A DNA stretch of 9,636 nt from a bacterium (GTDB lineage: Bacteria; Spirochaetota; UBA4802; UBA5550), in the NCBI GenBank assembly GCA_024224995.1, contig JAAENB010000528.1:1-9636 (forward strand), given 5' to 3'. The notes under the pieces are model-generated. The model did not search any database and was not told the origin of the DNA. It was given only the letters and a program-made list of their open reading frames with translations. Shown here piece after piece: positions 1-5,872 of the stretch (position 1 is the stretch's first letter; every line of letters starts with the position of its first letter). Both the position numbers and the translations under genes were made by a program.

Positions 1-97
1 CCCAGCGGGGCGACGTGTTGTAGCTCGGGGTTTCAACCCCGTGAAACAGAGCATGGCCCCGGGATAAAATCCCCGGAAACCAGCCCGGTTTAAAAAG
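1..97. repeat. REP-like double-hairpin repeat, copy 1
   Basis: No gene is visible here. Two GC-rich inverted repeats lie in tandem: CGGGGTT/AACCCCG (26-32 and 35-41), and a weaker GGGAT/ATCCC stem (61-65 and 69-73) embedded in CCCCGGG...CCCCGG. The same order of blocks recurs at 1655-1732: a GGGGTT hairpin, then CAGAGCAT, then a CCCGG hairpin, then GTTTA. This is therefore a dispersed family, not a one-off terminator. No T-tract follows either stem. It resembles intergenic REP elements mobilised by Y1-type transposases, but no such transposase is present in the window. The left boundary may lie outside the window. Confidence 0.6.
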
Positions 98-150
98 AGT
101 TTCTTGAGAGTGCGGACCCTGCGAAGCAGGGAAAAAATACAAAAGAAACT
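98..150. repeat. Terminal-inverted-repeat element, copy A (53 bp)
   Basis: The segment is bounded by AGTTTCTT (98-105) and AAGAAACT (143-150), which are exact reverse complements. The centre is a perfect hairpin, CCCTGC-GAA-GCAGGG (117-131), followed by an A-rich stretch and TAC. The first 22 bases are identical to the start of the copy at 9428-9503. The element is too short to code for anything and behaves like a non-autonomous intergenic repeat. An open reading frame running from a TTG at 104 into the downstream gene is produced only by this repeat. Confidence 0.65.
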
Positions 151-198
151 GATTAGAAAGAGGATTGGGAATAAAAAGAGACTGGTTGCCGGAACTCT

Positions 199-226
199 GT
201 CAACTGTCAACTGCCAACCGTCAACT
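199..226. repeat. Heptamer tandem repeat (GTCAACT)x4
   Basis: Four consecutive 7-base units are present: GTCAACT, GTCAACT, GCCAACC, GTCAACT. Units 1, 2 and 4 are identical and unit 3 differs at two positions. It resembles the short tandemly repeated heptamers (STRR) described in cyanobacteria and seen in other phyla. It lies 43 bases before the start of the downstream gene and outside any plausible coding sequence. Confidence 0.75.
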
Positions 227-268
227 GATCTTAGTTTCTTAAGAGAGCATAAAACAGGTAACACATCA

Positions 269-1435
269 ATGAACCAAATAGAACTAACAATAGATAAAGC
301 CGTATACGGCGGCTACGGCCTTGCCCGTGACAACGGAAAAACCGTCTTTGTGGAACGGGCAGTACCCGGAGACCGGGTACGCGTACGGTTTACGCAGGAA
401 AAAAAAGACTACTCCTTCGCCGTGATCGAAGAGCTTTTAACGCCCTCTGAACGAAGAATCGAGCCGGAGTGTGAGAATTTCGGCAGCTGCGGCGGGTGTT
501 CCTACTTGAATATCGACTACGAATACGAGCTAACCCTGAAAAAAGAAATATTGCTCGATTCCCTGAAGCGCGTAGGCCGCATGCCCGAAGAGTCCATTCC
601 TCAAATAGAAACGGTATTTGGGGATCGCTTTTATTACCGGAGTCATGGGACAGTGAAGAGCAAAGACGGCGTCTCCGGCTTTTATGAAAAAGGAAGCAAT
701 AATCTTATACCATTTGGACCCCGGGGGTGTCTGCTTTTGCCGGACCGGCTAAACCAGGCGATTAAATCATATCATTCAACAGGAAAAGAGTTCAGGGCAG
801 CGCAGGGGCACAGTGAAGAGGTCTATTGCGCGGAAATAGGGAACGGGGATTCTCCCAAAAAAGGAGAAAAAATGCCCGTAATCCGGGAGAAAGAACAGGG
901 AGTTCTCTATGAACGGGAAATAGACCTGTTTTTCCAGGCAAACCGCTTTCTTCGATCATCCATGCTCAATGTGGTACGGGATTACGCCGGACTCACTCCG
1001 GACGATGAATTTATGGATATAGGCTGCGGCTCCGGTTTTTTTGCCCTGTACCTGTCACAGTATGCCAAAAAGGGCACGGGTTTTGATATAAACAAAAAAA
1101 GCATAGCAGCGGCCCGGAACAATGCCCGGCTTAACAAGATCGAGAACGTGAAATTTCACGCCCTTTCCGCGCCGGCCATCCATCCGGGCAGGTATAATCC
1201 CGGAACCATTATAGCCGACCCGCCGCGAGCGGGAATATCAAAGAAGGGCAGGCAAACAATAATCGCCCTGGAACCGGAAATTCTAGTGTATGTATCATGC
1301 AATCCCTCCACCTTCGCGCGGGACGCCGTAACCTTTAACCAGGCCGGGTACAAACTCGAAAAACTAACCCTCCTCGACATGTTCCCCGGCACCCATCACA
1401 TCGAACTGGCAAGCCGTTTTGTCCTCTCTTCTTAG
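269..1435 (+). CDS. 23S rRNA/tRNA (uracil-5-)-methyltransferase, TrmA/RlmD family
   Basis: A 388-residue SAM-dependent enzyme predicted to make 5-methyluridine in rRNA or tRNA in the cytoplasm. An N-terminal TRAM domain (about 1-60) binds RNA. Cys68-x5-Cys74-x2-Cys77 together with Cys154 match the [4Fe-4S] ligands of RlmD. The FFQAN block (221-225) and DIGCGSG (250-256) form part of the SAM site. DPPR (317-320), the nucleophile Cys344 in SCNPSTFARD, and Glu379 in the MFPGTHHIE block, which is the general base in RumA, are all present, so the enzyme should be active. It is shorter than E. coli RlmD (about 433 residues). ATG 269 is chosen because the TRAM domain starts there and AGGTA (256-260) sits 8 bases upstream. 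An in-frame TTG at 104 would only add repeat-derived residues. Whether the target is rRNA U1939, U747 or a tRNA position cannot be read from the sequence, so no symbol is assigned. Confidence 0.93.
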   Translation: MNQIELTIDKAVYGGYGLARDNGKTVFVERAVPGDRVRVRFTQEKKDYSFAVIEELLTPSERRIEPECENFGSCGGCSYLNIDYEYELTLKKEILLDSLKRVGRMPEESIPQIETVFGDRFYYRSHGTVKSKDGVSGFYEKGSNNLIPFGPRGCLLLPDRLNQAIKSYHSTGKEFRAAQGHSEEVYCAEIGNGDSPKKGEKMPVIREKEQGVLYEREIDLFFQANRFLRSSMLNVVRDYAGLTPDDEFMDIGCGSGFFALYLSQYAKKGTGFDINKKSIAAARNNARLNKIENVKFHALSAPAIHPGRYNPGTIIADPPRAGISKKGRQTIIALEPEILVYVSCNPSTFARDAVTFNQAGYKLEKLTLLDMFPGTHHIELASRFVLSS

Positions 1436-1438
1436 ATC

Positions 1439-1501
1439 CCGTTGGTCGCCCCGACCCTGAGCGCTGACCCGGCTTGGCCGGGAAAAAATACGGAAGAAAC
1501 T
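1439..1501. repeat. Terminal-inverted-repeat element, copy C (right half)
   Basis: The right end matches the other copies: the perfect hairpin CCCGGC-TTG-GCCGGG (1468-1482), then an A-run, TAC and AAGAAACT (1494-1501). The left AGTTTCTT end is missing or altered. The left part instead reads through a CCCTGAGCG block resembling the loop of the 9428-9503 copy in the opposite orientation. It begins within a few bases of the stop codon of the upstream methyltransferase gene. Confidence 0.5.
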
Positions 1502-1654
1502 GTGTCGATACCGGGGTCTGTTTTGCGAAGGTGCTCCGGGCAAGGGTTGGGTTCTGAGAGACGCTGCAGTGCAACGCCTTTACTGGCTGGTTTCAGGCCA
1601 GGGTTATGGAGATTCCGGAAGGAACGCAGAAGTTTTTGAAAATGAGTCAATTTT

Positions 1655-1732
1655 AGCCCGGGGTTTTAACCCCAATAGGGGCAGCAGAGCATAACCCCGG
1701 ATAACATCTTCCGGGAACAGGCTCTGTTTATA
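1655..1732. repeat. REP-like double-hairpin repeat, copy 2
   Basis: Hairpin GGGGTT-TT-AACCCC (1660-1673) is followed by CAGAGCAT and a second hairpin, CCCGGA...TCCGGG (1696-1701 and 1710-1715), then GTTTATAAA. The order and intervening words match the copy at positions 20-93, with loop and stem differences. There is no T-tract, so neither hairpin looks like an intrinsic terminator. Confidence 0.6.
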
Positions 1733-1760
1733 AATAAGTTCACCAGGGTGATGGGTTTTC

Positions 1761-1793
1761 TCATAGCGTGGGGCTTCCAGCCCCTCGTTATGA
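1761..1793. repeat. Long imperfect hairpin, 15-base arms
   Basis: Arms 1761-1775 and 1779-1793 around a 3-base loop (TCC) are complementary at 13 of 15 positions, with one G-T wobble and one mismatch. The core is GGGGCT/AGCCCC and the tips are TCATA/TATGA. No T-run follows, so a REP-type palindrome is more likely than a terminator. It lies 52 bases before the next gene. Confidence 0.55.
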
Positions 1794-1810
1794 TGAAGGA
1801 AGCCCCGGTT

Positions 1811-1837
1811 CTAGATTCTAGTTTCTTAAGAAAGGAG
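1811..1837 (+). promoter_or_regulatory. Two adjacent palindromes overlapping a strong RBS
   Basis: CTAGA-T-TCTAG (1811-1821) is a perfect 5-1-5 palindrome. It is followed at once by the perfect 12-bp palindrome TTTCTTAAGAAA (1822-1833). The right arm of the second one runs into the Shine-Dalgarno sequence AAAGGAG (1831-1837), 7 bases before ATG 1845. The arrangement could serve as a repressor site or as a hairpin limiting ribosome access. This function is inferred from position only. Confidence 0.4.
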
Positions 1838-1844
1838 TCCATAT

Positions 1845-2534
1845 ATGGAAGAGCAGAAACAATTTAGAAAAATAGGGTATATTGGAATAGGGGTCATTCT
1901 TCTTAGTTTGATCATGGGAATGATCTTCCCAACAGAAGTACCTGCTTTAATGAAGGGATTTATGACGCCTATTGTGGCGTTTGAGTTTGTTGAAACAAAA
2001 GAAGATGTGTACCTGGTATTTGGAGAGAACGATACTCCTGAGAGAAGGATACTGGCTCGTTCAATGGATCTGGGGAATTATGTTGATTATATTTATATGT
2101 TCTTTTATTCATCATTCCTGTTTTTCTTTTCAATGCTCTGTGCCCGGATTACGGGGAAAAAAATCTTTTACGCCGGAGCAGCTATGGCTCTCTTTATATT
2201 GGCGGGAGATTTTATGGAAAACATACAGCTTCTTGGAATAACCGCAAAGCTAACAACAGGGGATTTTGGAAGTGAGCTTTTTTATTTGAAGATATTTACC
2301 TGGCAAAAGTGGGGCTTGCTTGCCATAGTATTTTTCCTGCTGTCGTTCTATTTATTTAAAGGGAACCGTTTTTTCAAAATAGGGGGGATCTTCGGGATTC
2401 TCCCCATATTTTTAGCGGTACCGGCTTTTTTTCACCGGTCTGTTTTAAATGAGCTTCTGTTTATATCAACAGCAATATTTATCTTTTTCCTCATAGTGCA
2501 TTGTTTTTTATACAAGGCACCGGAGTCCGCGTAG
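1845..2534 (+). CDS. Hypothetical six-helix integral membrane protein
   Basis: I do not recognise this 229-residue protein. Six hydrophobic segments are visible at about 10-29, 80-100, 107-121, 150-171, 176-196 and 203-223. An acidic, polar loop (about 45-75, containing FGENDTPERR) lies between helices 1 and 2. A conserved-looking GDFMEN motif (121-126) closes helix 3 and could hold charged residues in or near the membrane. The start is firm: AAAGGAG lies 7 bases upstream of the ATG. Composition is rich in Phe, Ile and Leu, as expected for a membrane protein. It stands alone between two repeat-rich gaps with no operon partner. Transporter, sensor or enzyme roles cannot be separated on this evidence. 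Confidence 0.8.
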   Translation: MEEQKQFRKIGYIGIGVILLSLIMGMIFPTEVPALMKGFMTPIVAFEFVETKEDVYLVFGENDTPERRILARSMDLGNYVDYIYMFFYSSFLFFFSMLCARITGKKIFYAGAAMALFILAGDFMENIQLLGITAKLTTGDFGSELFYLKIFTWQKWGLLAIVFFLLSFYLFKGNRFFKIGGIFGILPIFLAVPAFFHRSVLNELLFISTAIFIFFLIVHCFLYKAPESA

Positions 2535-2592
2535 GGAGGCATCCTCCCTGCCATACAATTTCGACTTTTTTTAGCCCGGAACCGGTTTTTTT
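2534..2592 (+). terminator. Possible weak terminator after membrane protein gene
   Basis: A perfect stem GGGAGG-CAT-CCTCCC (2534-2548) begins at the last base of the stop codon, but the first T-run (2566-2572) starts only 17 bases later. A second, weak stem (CCG-GAAC-CGG, 2576-2585) is followed directly by seven Ts (2586-2592). Neither is a textbook intrinsic terminator, though together they may end transcription. Confidence 0.35.
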
Positions 2593-2646
2593 ATTGAAAT
2601 TATAAAGCAAAGATCTTTCCTTTATAAAAGTAAAAAAGTCGACATT
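2557..2646. promoter_or_regulatory. Nested inverted repeats before the PKMT-like gene
   Basis: Outer arms 2557-2573 and 2631-2646 are near-complementary: TCGAC plus seven Ts and an A on the left, TA plus five more As then GTCGA on the right, with a one-base bulge and one mismatch. Inside them, 2601-2626 is a 26-bp palindrome (TATAAAGCAAAGA/TCTTTCCTTTATA) with 12 of 13 pairs matching. It ends 47 bases before ATG 2674. A dimeric regulator's operator, a small mobile repeat or a cruciform are all possible. No consensus promoter is obvious alongside it. Confidence 0.45.
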
Positions 2647-2673
2647 ATTCAGGACTTAAAGGAAAACTCATCA

Positions 2674-4266
2674 ATGCCGGAACAAGAATTTGCATACGAT
2701 ATAACCCAGTATTACAGCCATCCCTATAGCCAGACACATCCGCAAAATCTATATACTATAGCCCGTCTTATGGGGCTCAATCCAAAAGATTTTCGTGAGG
2801 CGCGGATTCTTGAACTGGGCTGCGCGGCCGGAGGTAATATTATCCCCCTGGCATTTAATATGCCCAACGCGGAAATAGTGGGAGTTGATCTGTCAATAAA
2901 GCAGGTAGAAGAAGGGCGGAACGAGATACAGAGCCTGGGATTGAAAAATATACGGATTGAACATAAGTCCATAACCGACATTGATGAAAGTTACGGGAAG
3001 TTTGATTATATCATCTGTCATGGGGTTTATTGCTGGGTACCGGAAGAGGTACAGGAGAGAATACTCTCAGTCTGCCAGATGAACATGGCAGTTGAAGGAG
3101 TAGCCTATATCAGTTATAACACCCTGCCCGGCTGGAACATGGTAAAGAGTGTCCGCGATATGATGATATACCATGTGCAGAATTTTGACTCACCTGAGGA
3201 AAAGGCACAGCAGGCCCGGAGTATTCTGGAGTTTATGCTCAAGGGCCTGGGTGAGGATAAATCGCCCTATGCCGAATCGCTCAGGAACGAGCTGGAAATC
3301 CTTTCCGAGCGCTCCGATTCCTACCTGCTTCACGACCATCTTGAAGAGCTCAACCGGCCAATCTATTTTCATCAATTTATGGAAGCGGCAGACAGGCACA
3401 AATTAAGTTATCTAGCCGATACTCACCTGGCAAATATGTATGTTCATAACCTTCCGGCAGCAGTCTCGCAGGAATTCATGAAGATCAATGATATAGTTCG
3501 GACGCAGCAATATATGGATTTCCTCAGGAACCAGCGGTTTCGGTGTACCCTGCTCTGCCAGAAAGCAGCTCACGATATTTCATTAAAAAGAAACATTAAT
3601 GTAAACAGGATCGAAGATTTTTATATTGCTTTTAACGGAACAGTGAACACGAATATTGACTGGGAAACCCTGATGTCAATAGAAAAGGTTACTTTCGAAA
3701 GCGACTATTTAACCGTTACCGTAACAGAGCCGCTTTCAAAAATAGCCATGATGGTATTAACGGAAAACAAGGGAAAACCTCTGGCGTATGAAGACCTGTG
3801 CGATATGGTAATGGAGCGGACCGAAGAAACAGATCGTGAAAAAGTTAAATTTCATTTAAATGAAGAGTTAAACCTTATGCGCCTTGTGCTGGGCGGGCTT
3901 ATTAATATATATTCCGAAGGAGCGCGCTATCTTTCCTCTGTTCCCGAAAAACCGATGATCTCCCGTATGGCACGGTTTCAAGGGGAAAAAAGAGAGCTCG
4001 TAACCAACCAGCGCCATGAAAATGTGTCTCTTAATATGGCAGAGCGGATTATGATACAGTACATGGACGGATCAGTTACTCGTGAAAAAATAATAGACCA
4101 TATGTGTGAGCACATTAAAAAAGGAGAACTCAGCGTTGTGGATGACGAAGGAAAAGAGATCACCGGAGAAGAGAAGATCCGCGCAAAGGTGACATCGGTT
4201 TGTGAGGAATCCATGCAGAAATTCGCGTTACATGCTTTGTTTATTGATGATAAATCCCTGGCCTAG
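2674..4266 (+). CDS. SAM methyltransferase with regulatory domain, PKMT-like protein lysine methyltransferase
   Basis: This 530-residue class I methyltransferase carries an N-terminal block typical of the MethyTransf_Reg family (Pfam PF10119 as I know it), whose studied members include rickettsial PKMT1/2 that methylate lysines of the surface protein OmpB. Visible signatures are YYSHPYSQTHPQNL (13-26), SAM motif I ELGCAAGGN (47-55), GVDLS (70-74) as the acidic ribose-binding strand, HGVYCWVP (116-123) and SYNTLPGW (147-154). A helical regulatory region (about 165-300) follows, and then a basic C-terminal region of winged-helix type (about 350-525). Length matches the family. AAGGA (2659-2663) lies 10 bases before the ATG. 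There is no signal peptide, so it acts in the cytoplasm, presumably on proteins before export. The substrate is unknown. Its stop overlaps that of the convergent VWA gene. Assignment to the family is strong; lysine specificity is inferred from homologues. Confidence 0.85.
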   Translation: MPEQEFAYDITQYYSHPYSQTHPQNLYTIARLMGLNPKDFREARILELGCAAGGNIIPLAFNMPNAEIVGVDLSIKQVEEGRNEIQSLGLKNIRIEHKSITDIDESYGKFDYIICHGVYCWVPEEVQERILSVCQMNMAVEGVAYISYNTLPGWNMVKSVRDMMIYHVQNFDSPEEKAQQARSILEFMLKGLGEDKSPYAESLRNELEILSERSDSYLLHDHLEELNRPIYFHQFMEAADRHKLSYLADTHLANMYVHNLPAAVSQEFMKINDIVRTQQYMDFLRNQRFRCTLLCQKAAHDISLKRNINVNRIEDFYIAFNGTVNTNIDWETLMSIEKVTFESDYLTVTVTEPLSKIAMMVLTENKGKPLAYEDLCDMVMERTEETDREKVKFHLNEELNLMRLVLGGLINIYSEGARYLSSVPEKPMISRMARFQGEKRELVTNQRHENVSLNMAERIMIQYMDGSVTREKIIDHMCEHIKKGELSVVDDEGKEITGEEKIRAKVTSVCEESMQKFALHALFIDDKSLA

Positions 4267-5801
4267 TTCTCTCCCATAATTACTTCTTTTTCCAGAATAA
4301 TGCCATTTTTGATGGCAACATTCAGTAGTAGTTTTTCTTCTTTTGTGTACCAGCCATGCATTTTCAGGTCATAGGTTCCGGGAAAAAGAGCAATCTCGTG
4401 CCTGATTTTTCCCGGGCTTTTTTTAATTATCTTTTTGGTCTTCGCGTCGTAAATACGGAGCGTGGTTTTCATGGCAGTACCGTTAGCGTTCTTGGAAACC
4501 AGGACAAGCATTCCCCTTTCAAAAACGACTCTTTTTTTTGTAATAGAACCTTTTTTAAGACCGGAAAATTGAGCCACCTTTTCCCCGCCTGTTTCAAGAT
4601 CTGTAATCCGAACCTCGTAATTGCCGGGTTTGGTAATAATTTCATGTACTTTGCTTTTAATGCCGACTTTTATAAGAGTCCCTGTTTCACTCTCGTATAG
4701 AGCTGTGGTGGTGTGAAGAGCCCGGCCTCCTTTAACTTCACCGATTACAAGAATAATCACTTTACTGGGCCTGGGATCGGGGTCGGAAAATTCTGCTTTT
4801 CCCAGTACGGAATCGGTTGAAATAATATCACGCTTGGTTTTTACGATAATTACTTCTCTTTTAGCAACATATCCTTCTTCAACCTGGACGCCTTTAAGAA
4901 ATTTTTCTTTTTTCGTAGCCCTGGATTTTATTCTCAGGTTGTACATGCCTTTTTGCAAAAGAAATTCGGCTTGTTCCCCTTCCGCGGATTTGATCTTTTT
5001 GCCGCCCCGGTAAACATCAACAAACACATATTCAACTCTTCCTTCCGGAGTTCTGCCGTGAACAATGAGCTTTCCTTTTCCCGGCTCTATTTCTTTTTGA
5101 ATGATTTTTTCTTTGATTTTTTTGAGGGCTTTTTTCAATTGCCTGGAGTTGTCCGCGGTAATAAATATTCCTTTAAAGGGTTTGGGAATACATTTTAATG
5201 AATTTAAGTTTACCCTGCCCATGCCAAAGCCAACAACATTGATTTTGGTAATAATTCCTTTTTCTTTAAGGGCTTTCGCGACCTTGCAGGGATCAGTTTT
5301 ACAGGTTTCAAGGCCGTCCGTAAGGAGGATGATCACTTTTTTGCCGGGGAGCTTCTTTTTGAAGTCTTTCGCGGACTTGAGGAGTGAAAAAGATATTGGT
5401 GTCCTTCCTTTGGGACGAATGGATTTTATCTTTCTTCTCATCCGTTTGATTCTTTTGGGGGTTAATTTACCCATGGGGATCTCAAGAATGGTGTTGTTGC
5501 AGCGTTTGTTGCGGTGTCCATAGACTCGTAAAGCAACCTGGATGTTTTTTTCCGAATTCAATTCATTAATGAGCCCATATAAGGCTTTTTTTGCTATGTT
5601 TATTTTAAATTCTTTTTTTATTTTCCCCCACATGCTGCCAGAAGCATCAAGGATCAATTCTACCTGGGTCACTGGTTCAATTTTCTTTTTGGATTCGGCC
5701 GTGGAATTTTTTACTTTGAGAGTAATTGAGGCCAGGATTGTAATTGAGATGGCTATTGCTGCCGCTATTCTGTTGAACTTTTTTTGGGTCATAATGGTCA
5801 T
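4263..5801 (-). CDS. Exported lysine-rich VWA (MIDAS) protein with three C-terminal repeats
   Basis: The 512-residue product has a basic N-terminus and a hydrophobic segment (about 11-30), giving a signal peptide or membrane anchor, so it should act outside the cytoplasmic membrane. A von Willebrand A domain spans about 46-235 with an intact metal-ion site: Asp52-x-Ser54-x-Ser56, Thr134 and Asp162-Gly163. Cys101, Cys167, Cys172 and Cys204 may form disulfides. C-terminal to it are three beta-rich units (about 243-320, 334-426 and 429-508), each containing a G-x-Y-x-[LV] strand and ending in a K-[KR]-x-V type strand, like PEGA or carboxypeptidase-regulatory folds. Lysine is about 16% of residues by hand count. 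ATG at 5801 or the in-frame ATG at 5792 could start it; neither has a clear ribosome site. It lies 71 bases downstream of the radical SAM gene. The binding partner is unknown. Confidence 0.85.
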   Translation of the reverse strand: MTIMTQKKFNRIAAAIAISITILASITLKVKNSTAESKKKIEPVTQVELILDASGSMWGKIKKEFKINIAKKALYGLINELNSEKNIQVALRVYGHRNKRCNNTILEIPMGKLTPKRIKRMRRKIKSIRPKGRTPISFSLLKSAKDFKKKLPGKKVIILLTDGLETCKTDPCKVAKALKEKGIITKINVVGFGMGRVNLNSLKCIPKPFKGIFITADNSRQLKKALKKIKEKIIQKEIEPGKGKLIVHGRTPEGRVEYVFVDVYRGGKKIKSAEGEQAEFLLQKGMYNLRIKSRATKKEKFLKGVQVEEGYVAKREVIIVKTKRDIISTDSVLGKAEFSDPDPRPSKVIILVIGEVKGGRALHTTTALYESETGTLIKVGIKSKVHEIITKPGNYEVRITDLETGGEKVAQFSGLKKGSITKKRVVFERGMLVLVSKNANGTAMKTTLRIYDAKTKKIIKKSPGKIRHEIALFPGTYDLKMHGWYTKEEKLLLNVAIKNGIILEKEVIMGEN

Positions 5802-5872
5802 AGTAGAAATATCGGAATTTTTTATTTAAAGTTTTATTACTTTATTACGATAAATTAAGCCGGGCAGAAAAT

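Larger units (their letters stand above)
1436..1844. other. Repeat-mosaic intergenic region
   Basis: This 409-base gap holds no convincing gene. From left to right it carries a partial AGTTTCTT/AAGAAACT-type element (about 1439-1501), a stretch with small palindromes (CTGGC/GCCAG around 1579-1597 and TTCCGGAA near 1613), a REP-like double hairpin (1655-1732), a long imperfect hairpin (1761-1793) and two short palindromes directly before the next gene (1811-1833). A 72-codon frame on the minus strand and a 65-codon frame on the plus strand cross the repeats. Both are low-complexity and neither has a ribosome site that would support it. Confidence 0.6.

Noticed and set aside
199..226. Heptamer array as a CRISPR remnant
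   Set aside because: Units are 7 bases and directly adjacent with no spacers.
104..268. In-frame TTG start extending the RNA methyltransferase by 55 residues
   Set aside because: The added residues come from the repeat element and the heptamer array, are very basic and match nothing in the family. The TRAM domain begins at ATG 269, which has its own ribosome site.
1432..1650. Small minus- and plus-strand open frames after the RNA methyltransferase
   Set aside because: They run through the repeat mosaic, have unusual composition and lack convincing ribosome sites.
4532..4539. Run of eight Ts (As on the coding strand) in the VWA gene as a phase-variation switch
   Set aside because: The reading frame is intact and lysine-rich AT-biased coding explains several such runs. 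There is no evidence of length variation.
5101..5523. A 140-codon plus-strand frame inside the VWA gene, and a similar 150-codon one at 6759-7211
   Set aside because: Both lie opposite genes with intact domain motifs on the minus strand and show no family motif themselves.
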